A stretch of DNA of 64,000 nt, from assembly GCA_963082975.1 (NCBI GenBank), contig OY720346.1, positions 37,785,787-37,849,786 on the forward strand. The letters run 5' to 3'. The DNA comes from Labia minor. Taxonomy: Eukaryota > Arthropoda > Insecta > Dermaptera > Spongiphoridae. Of this stretch, positions 49,271 to 61,539 are shown piece after piece. The position numbers were made by a program, and so were the translations under genes. Position 1 is the first letter of the stretch; every line of letters starts with the position of its first letter. The notes under the pieces were generated by a model. The model searched no databases and was not told the DNA's origin. It saw only the letters and a list, made by a program, of their open reading frames with translations.

Positions 49271-51164
49271 AATATATTTATTCTAATATCAATTTATTTT
49301 TATTTATTAATTCTACAACTTTTAAACTAGGTGAGGTGTCAAAAATTTCCGTAGCCTAACTATAAAATTTAAGAATGAATTAGTTTGAAATATTCATTAT
49401 ATAATGGGTTATATAAAATTAATTTAAAATTTTAAAATTATAATTTATATTTTGAGTTTATAGTTTAGAATATTGTATAATTAGAGAGGGCTTTCAATTT
49501 TTCATTCAGTTTTAATTAATAGTAGAATAATTATGAGATATAAACCTAGCTTCACTATTTAATTAGCCTCTGATAGAAAATATTGACATCACGTTTGAAA
49601 ATCAAATTAGTTCAATGTCCCTTCCATTCCTCTCCCTCGAACTTTCCTCCCTTCTTCAAGCAAACCCGAATGTTACGAATTTAACTCTCAGCCACAAACA
49701 TCGATAACGTTTTAAAGGTCGAGGCCTCATCTTAAGACGGATAATTAGTTCACCCCCTGTTAGGGGAAAACGCGTGAAGGGAGACAAAAGGATGTGGGTG
49801 AGTCTTTGTCGTCGTCTTATGCAGAAGTCGACCAAATGTTCCTTAAGGAGTATACAGTCAAAATGAGATCGTCTACCATTCATAGAGGGGAAGGGTTGAA
49901 GTGGAGGATTAGTCGCTCAGTTTGCAACGCGCGTTTGCTTTTAACTAATTTAGTTAATGAATAGATGCAAGAAACTCGAGTATTGTGCCCTCAAGGAGGT
50001 TAGGATACAGAATGTGATGGAGAAAACCCGGACCTCAAATTTTTGGGCTACCTGTTTCTTTATTTACACTTGTTCAATTAAGTTCTGACAGTTAGAACAT
50101 ATCAAATATCTAAAGATATTCGAGATGAGGTGTTTTATTATAGTAAAATAAAGGGTTAAAATACGGAAATCTTATAATTGTGAAGTTTTCTAATAAATCT
50201 AATTATTTATTATAAAATATTAATAAAATAGAAATTAATATATTCATTATAAAGTATGTACCTATGTATATATAGTACATTTTGGTAATTGTTTTCAGCT
50301 CTCAACACAATGTCTATTGTTTGTTTGTTTGTTAATATTGTTGTTAATAATAATATGTTGGATGAATTCAACAATCGTGTATATGATGTATGTATAATTA
50401 ACAATAGATTCTAATTAGGAATTTTATTTAAATTCAAAAGTTATCCTAATAACACAATAAATAATTTTCATGACTGTTCTATTTCAAAGACATGTATCAT
50501 TACATTACATAAAAACATTAAACAAATACGATCATATAAATATTATAATGTAAAAGAAGCATTTCATTGTATTTTTAGAATGAAACTTTACCCGATAAAG
50601 GTTTATAGGTTGCAAGTTTTTATTTTGTTGTTGTTGTTGTTGTTGTTGATTACTTTAAAAAAAAATACCGATAAAAGCAACAAATTTGTTAAATATAGTA
50701 AGAAAAAAAGGGAAGTTTAAGAAATCTTATGGAAATTATCGTAAAAAGTTTGTATTAACATCTTTTACTAATTAAATATGGATATAAACCTATAAAACCT
50801 ATACAAGCATGTTGAGTATTTTATGTAAAATCTAACTTGCTTGTGGTATCCTAATTTGTATTCTTGTAAATTAAAATTAAAGATAATTTTGAATTTAAAT
50901 TTTTATGATTTAAAATTGATTGATATGTTTGTTTTATGCGCATTTCAGTGCTTAGATTATTATTAAGAGCTTTCATTGGGGATCATGATAATGATGTTGA
51001 CAACCAAAATAAATAAAGGTAGGTTAAATTCAAAATTATTCTTATTCATTGTTAATTTTGTTATTAAAATATCTATTGATTTCAATAAAAAAGTAATTTT
51101 TGTTGGAATTGAACTTATTGGTATACTTAAAAGTATCACCATTTGATTCTTAAATTTGTAGGTA
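49271..51164. other. Spacer with a GC-balanced island at 49600-50050
   Basis: 49620-50030 is unique in the window and one of the least AT-rich stretches. A 75-codon minus frame (49656-49883) has no recognised motif. A TTG array lies at 50627-50649. The rest is AT-rich. Confidence 0.4.
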
Positions 51165-51317
51165 CGAGGGAAGGTCAATAAGTCCGTAACCTTTTAAATT
51201 CTCCCCGTCTTTAAAAAAAAATCTGCTCCTGTTAGCAGGCAACTATCAGCTGATACCTGTCGAAATTTAGACTTAAATAAATAGCAGTAAATTTTAGGAC
51301 TTATTGACCTGCTCTCG
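51165..51317. mobile_element. mariner MITE M3, 153 bp, TA duplication
   Basis: Left cgagggaaggtcaataagtc, right inward cgagagcaggtcaataagtc, directly flanked by TA on both sides. It retains only the terminal 60-80 bp of the mariner family. Confidence 0.9.
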
Positions 51318-52852
51318 TATTATAATGTAAAATTCTCAAAAGATCTTTATTTTCTTTTTCAGTTTTAATTTTAAATCGATTTTTATCTTAATAAAAATTT
51401 AATACAATTGATAATGAAATGGCGGTGGAACGTGATTTTACCCACATCTTGTAATAAGCTATCGTTGATAATATAAATTGCCCTTTATTTACCCAAATAA
51501 TTGCTTTCGTTCATTTCATCATCTTTTTGAATTATTTGTTCCATTGGTTGATATTCCGTAATTTCTCAGAGATTATATATATATATAAGTATATTGTTAT
51601 TTATTTTATTCTCCACTCTCGAGTGCTACTTTCTTCTTAAAACCTTCAAATCCTCTTCCATTTGATTCCAAACTTTTTTTCTTCTTGTGCCCTACTCTAC
51701 CCATCATCCTGTGTTTGTATTCAATATTATTTTAACATTTATTGGAAAAGCTATTCAAAACTAAAATTGAAAGAGAAAGAAGAAATGTTAACATTGGAAG
51801 TTTAGAAGCTTAAGAAAAGTAATTTTAGAATATCAATAGATTTCAGAGAAATTATATTTCCATCTTGCAAATACTTTATATATAAACTTGAAAGAATTGA
51901 AAAACGAAAATCTATGTTTTTTTTTATTTGAATATTAAATATTCAATTTTAATTTGAACTTTTTAAATGAATTTTCTTTGAAATGTGAGTTGGTTAATAA
52001 TATAAATATAAATCAATAGATAAACATTTGTCAAAGTTTCTTGATTAACTTAACTCTCCTTTGTATCGATGTTATTGAAATGTCACAGTAGGGGTAGCTT
52101 TAATTTAAAATAAAAAATAAAATAAAGTAAATTTGTGTATAGAATTTATTTCAAATCATTCTCATATAAAATTTATTAAAATTTTCATTAATATTTCTTA
52201 TATTTTTGTTCTTTTTTTTTAAGTATAAGTTTTATTTATTTTTTTTTTTAAATATTTTTTTGATTAAAGTTAATTTAATAAAATACTTATCTCGTTTTGT
52301 TAGATAGATAGTTATTAACTAAGCACTCTAAATATACTTGCATGAAGTAAATATACTAATCAAGAGAAGAGAATATCATCCCTGCAGGCTTAAACATTTT
52401 AATAAAATCCTAAATTCTAATGAATAGATAAGAATCAGTTTTGGGGGAAAAAATATAAAGGGCAAAATGGAAAAACCTTGATGATTTATCTCATCCTTCC
52501 TTTTTTAAAAATAAATTCCCTTACATGCGGATATGATTGTAATGAAGTTTATTGAAAAGAAAATAACAGTCTCAGGAAAGTTGTTTACAGGAAGAGAATG
52601 AGAGGGTATGTTGAAGTTGAAAATACTTCAAAGCATTTTAAAACATATCCTAGATTGATATCTTCATTTTATACGTTAATACTAATAATTATGCATGATT
52701 AAAAGTTGCTTCCTTTAACAAAATATTCTCTTTAGATCAAGTATCAAATATGTAAAGAAGAAATTAATTATATTTTCATAAAATGGAGATGAATTCATCG
52801 GAGAAAAGGTCAATTAACAAAATAAAAATAGCAAAAATATTGTTTAAATTAA
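51318..52852. other. AT-rich spacer
   Basis: Nothing recognised. Confidence 0.5.
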
Positions 52853-53494
52853 TTAACACACAAAGTCAAAAAATAAAGTAGAAAAATTTAAATAAATAGG
52901 TTCTGTAATCGCAAAGAATAATAATATTCGATGAGAGAGAATTTAAAGCGAGATTGCAATCGGGAAACGCCTGTTATCATGTAGTAAAGGGGCTTATCGC
53001 GTCAAAATTATTATCAAAGGGAATAAAAATTAAAATATATAAAACAATTATTTTGCCGGTTGTATTATATGGGTGTGAGGCAAGCTCTATGAACTTAGGA
53101 GACGAGAGTAGATTTAGAGTATTTGAGAATAGGATTCTTCGCAGCAATTATGGGCCAAAGAAAGATGAGGTCTCCGGGAAATGGCGGAGACTGCATAATG
53201 AGGGATTGGTTGACCTCTAAACATCGCCAGATATAGTTAGAATTATAAAATCGAGAAGGCTACGATGGGCAGGGCACCGTGGCTAGAATTGGAGAGGAAA
53301 GAATGGCGAAAAATATAGTGTTTGGAAGACCGAATTGGAAAGGTCTGCTTGGAAGACCAAGGATGCCGTGGGTGGATAATGCACGAATGGACGTGAGAGA
53401 GATGGGAGAGGGTTGTGGCTCAGAATAGTGATAATTGGAGAAGTGTCGTTGCTGCTGCCAATAACTTTTGAGCTTTTGAGATAGATAGATAGAT
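52853..53494 (+). pseudogene. LINE 3' end, copy L6
   Basis: Plus strand. 52954-53220 reads MQSGNACYHVVKGLIASKLL, YKTIILPVVLYGCEASSMNL and FRVFENRILRSNYGPKKDEV in one frame. The tail continues frameshifted (RRLRWAG, GRPRMPWVDN) and ends in a clear GATA tetranucleotide run at 53480-53494, the best preserved 3' terminus of the family here. Confidence 0.85.
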
Positions 53495-53914
53495 TGTTTA
53501 AATTAAAAAAATATTGTTATATTTTTCAAGCAAAATTTAAGTTTGCTGTATTTAAGATCAATTTTTTTTACATAGTCATCTCTAAACTCATTTTAGAGTT
53601 GAATTCAATATAAATTTAGTCCAATGGTGATTTGCAAATGGCCAGTTAAATTTTTTAGAAAAAATTATCAAATTAGAGAAATACTTAATTTGTTATTCAA
53701 GAATAATATATATTTATTTCAGTTTCAACTTTTTTGATCTTATAAAATTTTGTAATCAATTTAAAAATCCAATATATCAATAATTTAATATTTGATATAT
53801 AATAGAATAAATTATATATTATATTAGACAATTATCTTTTTTCTCCACTCTTGATCTTCACCATCTAATTATAATAGTTACAATAAACATTCATTACTTA
53901 TATTTATTCAATAA

Positions 53915-54180
53915 ATAGGTAGTCCGAGATCAATGCGCTTGACTCTCATCTAGGTCCAAGTCCCGAGTCTGGTAAGGGAATTTCTCTATCTGGGGTCTAT
54001 GGGACAGAGTATTTCGTGATGAAAATTAGGAAACTACTTGACGAAAAGTAGTGCCTCCGATCTAGAAAATCAAGATAAAGGTTGAGAAGAGTCGTACCAC
54101 TGATCATACTTAGGCGTCTACTAACTTGAAACTAGCTATCCTATCTTAGGATATAGAAAAGTCAGTTTTTTTTTATTTTT
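53915..54180 (+). mobile_element. tRNA-derived SINE-like element S1
   Basis: The head contains agtccgagatcaatgcgctt (A-box-like) and ggtccaagtcccgagtctgg (B-box-like) with tRNA spacing. The body has tctggggtctatgggacaga, aactacttgacgaaaagtag and aaaggttgagaagagtcgta. The tail aaaagtcag ends in a T-run. The body is shared with the inverse element at 63562-63813. Not a tRNA gene: no acceptor stem or full cloverleaf. Confidence 0.72.
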
Positions 54181-54634
54181 TTAATTTCGCTAAAAAATTT
54201 TTTAAATTACCCTCAATTGCATTTTTATTTATCCTCATCGATTTTCAAAAATAAACTTTTTATCAATCTCTCTTTTTTATGGGAGTTAAATTACTTGTCT
54301 ATTTTTTCATTTATATATACGAGTACTTATTAAATTTGGGAATGCAGAGAGATAATAAAATAAATTCTTTATTATTTAATCTCTGCTATTTCCCAGTAAT
54401 ATTATCATCTTTTTACGGTCCATAAATGTTGCTAAAAAAACTCTAAATCTATTCTCATCTGCTCAAGTCATGGATCTAATTAATTATTATTTAGAGAAGA
54501 AATAATTAGATTTTCAAAATAATAAATAAATGTTAATTTTAAAATACTTATCATTAATAATTTTAATAATAGAAATCAATTACATATTTGTAACAGATTC
54601 TCTCATCTTATCTTATTCACTATAAATTCTTTTT

Positions 54635-55081
54635 TACCGACCAACCAAGTAAGGGAAGGTATTGTTTTCACACCAAATTTCACAAGTGGAGATTTTTACT
54701 TATCTCCACGAATCATGCATTTCATTAACAGAAAATAGTATTTTTAGCATGATGTCTGTCCGTCCGTCCTTCTATGTGTCCGTATAGACGGATACAGCTT
54801 GATCGGCTCAACGGATTTTGATAAAATTTGTTATATTTACTTATGGTGTATATCCGGAAACCGGAAGTGGTAGTTTACAAAATATTAATTTTATATTCAT
54901 TGTCAGAAAATATTTCACTAAAAATAAAAACTAAGATAATATAATTTAGTCATTTTATTATTATTATAATAAGATATAAAAATATTTTTTTCTATACTCT
55001 ATAGATCTATATATATATATGTAAAATTGTATATGATGTTTGGAAATTAATTTATTTTAAATCGTCGGTCGGTTCTGTGCC
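54635..55081 (+). mobile_element. Family B Helentron-like element, copy B5
   Basis: Tip accgaccaaccaagtaaggg, ctgtccgtccgtcc microsatellite, core tcggctcaacggattttgat, cggaaaccggaagtgg, AT-rich half, and 3' block atcgtcggtcggttctgtgc, after which the terminal hairpin is lost into a T-run. Confidence 0.87.
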
Positions 55082-55179
55082 TTTTTTTTAAATGCGAATT
55101 TACAGAATTGTTTTATTTTCATTAAATTCTTTGATATTGTCTCTTTTTTTAATGGTATATTTTTATGTCGTGTGTTAAT

Positions 55180-55460
55180 TACTAATGCCCGGATGCCCTT
55201 CCCTTATTCAAGAAGACTGGTGGTGAGTGAGGTTAAGAACATGAAATAGATGAAAGGTTACGATAAAAGCTTCCTGTTGGCCTGGCCAACCCTTTTCTGA
55301 CACCCAGCCACTGTCGTTTTATAAATATCACACGCGCACCACCTCCAATCGATAAACCTACCACCAATTTCCCATACCAGCTAACATTCCGAAATTAATA
55401 TGATTTATCTCTCCTAAGGGGTGGGGGCGGGGGTGGGGGTGAGAGGTTACTAGATAATAA
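55180..55460. other. GC-balanced unique island
   Basis: Contains cgttttataaatatcacacg and atcgataaacc, homeodomain- or forkhead-like words, and a GGGGGTG run at 55420-55440. No open frame. Candidate regulatory island only. Confidence 0.3.
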
Positions 55461-55756
55461 CCACTATGTGATAATAGGTAACAAATGATATTCTATACAC
55501 TCGATGAATTATTTTCATTTTTATTTTTATTTTTTTTATACTCAAACACTCTATACTCTTAAAAATATCCAATCATCTTTTCAACCAACCAATAAATAAT
55601 AAATATATATGTATTCAAAATTATTTGTGAGCTTGTCAGTAAAAAAAAAAAAAATACATAAAATTTCATTGAATTTTCAAATAGAATAGATGTTCGTTCA
55701 TAATCACTCTTCCAATTTATCGGGTTTCCCTCTCTCTTTCTATCTCTCCCAATTTC

Positions 55757-55758
<2 letters not shown>

Positions 55759-55803
<45 letters not shown>
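55759..55803. repeat. (TA)n microsatellite, about 22 units
   Basis: Uninterrupted TA dinucleotides. Confidence 0.95.
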
Positions 55804-55805
<2 letters not shown>

Positions 55806-56511
55806 CATATAATATGACACCAATAGATTTTCTTCATAAAAAGCAAAATTTTATATTGAGAAACGATTCTCATGGTCAAATGAGAAATGAATTTCCAATC
55901 GATTAGATTAATTTTATGAATACGATTTATTTTTTATTTACTATTTTATTGAATTTTTTTTTTTTTTAATAAAATTTCTAACTATACTAAATATAATAAA
56001 ATTGAAAATTTATATATTTATTTCTTCATCAGTAGATAGTAATAAAATATATAAAATAATATAGACATATTTTTGTGATTAAACTTGATTTATTATTTAA
56101 TATATTTTTTTTTCTATCAAATTGACTTTTATTTTGCTAATGAACTAATTATTATATTTATTTATTAGATAATAATAGTAGTATTAAATGTATAAGAAAT
56201 ACATAAAGGACTTAATGAACCAATTTGATAAAGACGTTTAACTCGTACCTTTAAAGATTCTATAAATGTTTTTTTTTATAGTATTATCTATTTTACTATA
56301 AATATTTTAATTATGTATATTTAAATTTATTTTGGTATAAAACATAAATAACAGACAAATCAGATGATTTTTAAATAACATATAAATAAATATAAAAAAA
56401 ACTATTTAAATTTAATCATTTACTATAAAATTAGACTATTTTTATAATAATTTAAAATAAAATGTAAAATATAATTAATACTCTCATATTTATAAATCAT
56501 ATGAGAGCAGA
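55804..56511. other. AT-rich spacer
   Basis: Nothing recognised. Confidence 0.5.
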
Positions 56512-57010
56512 TCAATAAATCCGTGACTTTTTGAATGAACCACAGGTTTTTGGATAAAAAATTATTTTATTTTTCAACGTAGTCTCTTTTGAGCTTCGCA
56601 CACTTCGTCCAACGTTTCTCCAATTTTATTATACCTTCCAAAAATTAAGATTTGTCGACGACATCAAAAGAGGTATTTGTTTGAGAGATGATTTCATCGT
56701 TGGAGCCCAGTCTCTTTCCTACAAGCCATTTCTTTAGGTATAAAAACAAGAAATAGTCACTTGGGGCTAAATGCGGAGAATAGGGCGGATGAGGGAGATT
56801 GCATAGATTTTCATGAAAATTCACTCTTCCCATTTTTTTCTCAAATCACTAGATAGTCTGCTATTATTGGATGTCAAGCAAAAACTAAAAGACACTGAGA
56901 GCTGGTTTAAATTTCTACAGGAGTCAGTTGATAGTTGCCTGCTGATTGGACTGAGTATTGACATTTCATTTAAGAGACGAGAAATTCAAAGAGTGACGGA
57001 CTTATTGAAA
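56512..57010 (-). mobile_element. mariner-like relic M4 with transposase C-terminal piece
   Basis: Left tgagagcagatcaataaatc; right, inward, tcaataagtccgtcactctt. The interior is inverse relative to M1/M2. It carries the best-preserved mariner coding remnant in the window (56645-56833). Internally deleted. Confidence 0.82.
56645..56833 (-). pseudogene. mariner transposase C-terminal fragment
   Basis: 62 codons with LPHPPYSPHLAPSDYFLFLY, then LKKWLVGKRLGSNDEII. The PHPPYSPxLAPSDY block is the third catalytic Asp region of mariner (DD34D) transposases; the usual Asp in SPDLAP is His here, while the catalytic-type Asp of PSDY is kept. The first two catalytic Asp regions and the DNA-binding domain are missing. 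A remnant, not a gene. Confidence 0.85.
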
Positions 57011-58666
57011 TGCACTGTTGAAGGATTCTCCTTCGTTGATTCGTCTTTTGATTTAATTCCTCATTTCTGTATTTAACAAGTAAGAAGATTCTTGTGGCTA
57101 TCTACATAGTACATTTATATTTCTATCTTTGTCCATAAAACTATTTTGAAACTATTTCATGTAATCATTCTCCATATTTTCTTGATTTACTATTATTTTA
57201 CTCAAAGTTCCTTTTAAATTGACATATAACTCTTTAATTATATAATAATTTGATATCTTATTGTATTCTTCCTAATATATATATAAATGAAATTATCTTT
57301 AAAACTTTTTCGAAATGATTAAAACATAATTCTTTTTTTTTTTAAGAATAGTAATAATATTTAAGATATGATTTCTTTATTAGTTTCCCCTGTAATTTTC
57401 TTAAATTTAGACACACCACATTCTTCCTTCTTTATCTTCCCTCCCCCTCACTCTCCATCCACCATCCACCATTTTCTTTCTCTTCATGTTTCTTGCTACT
57501 CTTTCCATTCGAACCACTTTAATTTGCCATTTCGTCTTGTCCTCTTTCTTACTTTATTCTTTACGACATCTAATTCATTAGCCATTATATTTTATTTAAA
57601 CGATAAGTGTCGCTCATTTCCATTTTACCTTTTTTTTCAAATTTTATCTTTGATCTTTTTTTTAACTACCCCCCACCCACCCTCTTCCTCTTTTGTATGA
57701 TCATAAAGTTTAATCCGTTTTAATAATCGTCAAATTTTCTCCATATATAGTTTACTTGTTTTGAATGGAGGGGGTAGATGGTTGGATTATGGGCGTGGAG
57801 TGTGTTGGAGGAGGGGGGAAGAAGACAATTATTGATGCACCCAGGCATATTTTATGATCGACAAATCCTAATTGTATGTACAGAAGACCTTCTCAAGTCA
57901 GGTTTTATGCTTGGAGTAGTAAAGATGCCACGATTAACTCGAGATGCCTGTGCCCCATTTGAATAGACAACGAGTCAAGGGCTCAATTCCAGAATAACAC
58001 GAATGTTTATGACAGATTAGTCTACTCGCATATAATCAGTGATGACTTAACCAGTCACAAGATAACAAGGCATGCACACCCACAAATTTATTGGAATAAT
58101 AATAAAAAAATAAAAAAAAAATGAACTTGATGGAGATGAACCTTTTCCACTTAATTAGATTGCTTGTTATCCTCTGCGATGATTTTTAGAAAAAAAAATA
58201 ATAATAATTCACAATTTATTCATTATTCACAAATTCGAATAATATTGAATAAAAATTAATTCTTTGAATTTTATTAATTTTTCAAATTTTATTGGTGCAT
58301 CCGTTTATCATCATTATCATCATCATGTATAAATTTAAGTTTGAATCTAGGCAGATTGAAACTGACTTATCGGAGAATAAATTTACAATATTGTCATTGA
58401 TCTATTTAATAAACATGTACAATAATTAAAACACACCTAACAGTTATCGATGAATTTTAATCGATTTTATTCAATTCTAGAGTTTAGGATTACTAACCAC
58501 CAGTGGAATTGGGTCGGATATTAAAATAAATGTATCCAATTGCTACCATTCTGACGCTTATTACTACATCAGATGATGTAGTAGTTTATTATCAAATGAA
58601 AAGTGATAGTGCCAATTATAATATTTGCCCAAATTCCTATAAATTTACAAAATTAAAATAAAAAAT
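57011..58666. other. Spacer with pyrimidine-rich stretch and a unique island
   Basis: 57368-57700 is a CT-rich stretch that gives a 110-codon frame of low complexity. 57760-58100 is unique and balanced. 58365-58440 shares tgacttatcggagaataaat and caatattgtcattgatctat with 60306-60372 inside M5. No gene recognised. Confidence 0.45.
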
Positions 58667-59254
58667 CTGGAGTGTCTCCACTCGACTATCTCGCAAATTT
58701 GAATTGAATTAATTAACATATATTATGTTTAAATTTAATAAATTAAATTATAAATTAAAAAATAATAATTATTAAACAGGTGCGTGTTTGGCTCTTTGTT
58801 GATGACACCACGTCACCTGCTGGCGCGTGATTTGCAGTCGTGTTAAAAAATTAATTCCGGTACTTTCAGTGATTCAATCAAGCTGAAATTCTATATATAG
58901 CAGTTTTAAACAATTTTGAATCATGTGAAAAACTATCAATCATATATCACTATTTTTACCGTCGGTTTAGATGAAAAAAAATGAAAACGTGTCAAGTAAT
59001 GACCCACTTCCGGTTGAGCTATATTTCTCAAAAGTTAATAGAAAACTACGAATTTTGAATGCCCATGTAGTACCAAATTTCATGATACTAGCTCAAACAA
59101 TTTTTGCGTAATCTTGTCTACATAGACACACACATTCAGACATATTTCTCAACCTTTGTGAAAATGACTCAGAGACCTTCAAAACGTATAAAAACATCAA
59201 AATCTCGAAATCGAAAATTTTCGTGATCGCAATACTATCTCTGACGAGATAGTA
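58667..59254 (-). mobile_element. Family A Helentron-like element, copy A10 (complete)
   Basis: Minus strand: 3' end ctggagtgtctccactcgac at 58667, 5' tip hairpin actatctc-tgac-gagatagt ending at 59254. The CA run is short (59126-59136). Confidence 0.9.
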
Positions 59255-60036
59255 AAAACATAAAAAACGAGTCAAAAAATATAACAATTTTAATTTATTT
59301 ATATTTATTTGGTTTCCTTTCCCTTCCTTCTCTTACCTTCCCTCCGCTTTTTCCACCCGGTAATAGCTATGTAATCTCGTAAGCTTTAAATCTAAAAATG
59401 AATCTCACGAATTCATTTGGAAAACATAAAATCCACACACATTCATTTCTATTATTTGAATTATAAATCGATACCGACATTTTTAAATAAACGTATTTTA
59501 ATTTTTCACTCTCCCTCTTTTTTCCGACATCCCCTTCCCCCCATCCACCCAACCTCATCCCCTTTTACATTTCTCTTTCTCTTTTCATTCCTCTCTCTAT
59601 CAGCTTTAATTGGATTTCAAAATAGACACATCTTTTCAATTTGATATTAAAAATTAAACAAATATGCATTACTATCACCAGATTTTTTTTAAGAGGATTA
59701 AACCAGTTTGCAAAGATTAATGAAATCAAAAACAGAAATAAATAAATAAATAAATAAATATATTTATATATATAGATAGATATGAAATATTTTAAAGTGA
59801 AATGTTGTTGTATTCGATTTTGATCATTTATTATACATCTGCGTTTTGCTTTAGTTATAATTTGTAAATATAATCCGGCGTATTTACTGTTATTTATTTA
59901 CCATTTACTTTCACGCCCTATTCGAACATATCACTGAATAAATATATTAATAATATTATTTTAATTTAGAGAATACTAAATAATAATAAATACTTTTAAT
60001 AGAGTATTTTAAGTGAATAAAACAACTACAATGCTA
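59255..60036. other. AT-rich spacer
   Basis: A pyrimidine-rich stretch (59500-59600) and AAAT/TA arrays at 59738-59775. Short frames on both strands of 59367-59644 are low complexity. Confidence 0.5.
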
Positions 60037-60569
60037 CGAGGGGAGGTCAATAAGTTCATGTCTTTTTGAATTTTCCGCCTCTTAAATGAAATGGCAACAC
60101 TTCTGTCAGATAGGCAGTTAATCAGCTGATTCCTCGCGAAATTTGAACCAGCTGGATATTTTAGTTTTAGTTTGACATACATTGATAGCAGCCTACCTTA
60201 TGATTTGAGATGAAAATAGGAAAAAGTGTATTTTATGCTCATTAAGTATTATTTATAAAACCATCACTGAAACCGTGTTTTGCGCCGTTTCGTAACCGTT
60301 GATAAAAACTGACTTATTGGAGAAAATTTACAATATTGTCACTGATCTATTTAATAAACCACAACACACCAGAGACCAAACAGCACTCATAACAGTAGGT
60401 TTCTAAGGGTGAATCGGCACTAAAAATGTCCTAGACAAATCTTATTTTTTAGAAGGGATAAAAAAAGTTGGAGAAATGTTGGACGAAGTTGGAGACTACG
60501 CTGAAAAATAAAATAATTTTATATCCAAAAATGGTTTCATTCAAAAAAAAACCTATTGACCTACCCTCG
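60037..60569 (+). mobile_element. mariner-like relic M5
   Basis: Left cgaggggaggtcaataagtt, preceded by TA; right, inward, cgagggtaggtcaataggtt. The flanks of the interior match M1/M2, but about 60250-60410 is foreign and includes a segment shared with 58365-58440. Non-functional. Confidence 0.83.
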
Positions 60570-61404
60570 AATACATATTTTAAATCATATTCAATTAGTT
60601 AAGATCTTTTCTAAATTTTTAATTATTTATTGTGAAAATCTTACTGATTTACTAGTACTATCTTAAGAGTGCAATTAACATGTTATGTTTAGTTCAAAAA
60701 CTTTTCATTAAATTGGATCTTCTAATTTTTATATTATTTTATTAATTTATATTGAATATTATAATTACTTTTTTTATTGAAAAGTAAAAGTAAAGTAAAG
60801 TATATAATAATATGTAGAGCTTGTTATCCTTTAATAGATAGCGATGAGAATTCCTCTCTGATTGAGAAATCCAATATTGCCTGTCATCTTTTTCATTCTC
60901 CTCCCCATTTATACTACTACCCCATCTAACTTGCCTCATTTAAAGTGTGTTAATTGTCTCCTGAGAATATAATAGGTACTGGTCTGCAATTTTCTCACAT
61001 TATTTTCGCTTAAGTGGCGGGTGGACCCCAATGAATCTGGTATCATTCCCTCTTCCCTAATCTTTGTCTATTAGAGTGGATAACTCCATCGCGCGGAATC
61101 TCTACCCTTCCAATTTCACTGTTCTAGCAATCTGCTACCCAACTGTTTAGCAGAAAATGAATGGAAGGGAAGAGGAAAGGGTTGATGAAGAAGGAGAACG
61201 GGATTCCGTTGGTTATTAATCGAACATTTCTCAGGGTCCTTAATTTATATAATTTTTCTTCTACAACTTTCTACTCTATATTTAAAATTTAATATTTATT
61301 TAATGAAATTATAAATACATGTATTTTATTTTACTGAAATTTTAAATATCATACTTATTACATCTTTTATAAGTTAATACTTTTAATTGTTAAATTGAAA
61401 TAAA
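60570..61404. other. Spacer with a GC-balanced island at 60960-61240
   Basis: 60990-61220 is unique and carries no open frame of note. The remainder is AT-rich. Confidence 0.4.
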
Positions 61405-61520
61405 ACTCTTCAATGGTTTAGTAGTTAACACGACAAACTGAAGACTCGAGTTCGGGCATAGGGAAATTCAATAATTAATCTAATTTCTCATTAAAAAGCT
61501 CTGCGTGATCCTCAGGGTCT
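61405..61520 (+). mobile_element. Possible short tRNA-derived SINE head
   Basis: aatggtttagtagttaacac (A-box-like) and actcgagttcgggcataggg (B-box-like) lie about 35 bp apart, followed by agctctgcgtgatcctcagg and gtctatccac, which faintly recall S1. Too short and diverged to be sure, and no cloverleaf. Confidence 0.4.
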
Positions 61521-61539
61521 ATCCACAAATAATAATATA

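Noticed and set aside
53915-54000. tRNA-like boxes, considered as a tRNA gene
   Set aside because: No acceptor-stem pairing or complete cloverleaf; the sequence continues into a body shared with 63562-63813, so it is a SINE-like head.
57368-57700. 110-codon plus frame with hydrophobic segments, considered as a membrane protein
   Set aside because: It is generated by a CT/T-rich low-complexity tract; no start context, no family motif, and similar frames arise from other pyrimidine tracts here.
39365-58570. Weak resemblance of 39410-39460 to 58500-58550 (gtggaat...cggacattaagataaata / cggatattaaaataaatg)
   Set aside because: Only short stretches match, no borders can be defined, and in AT-rich DNA this could be chance.
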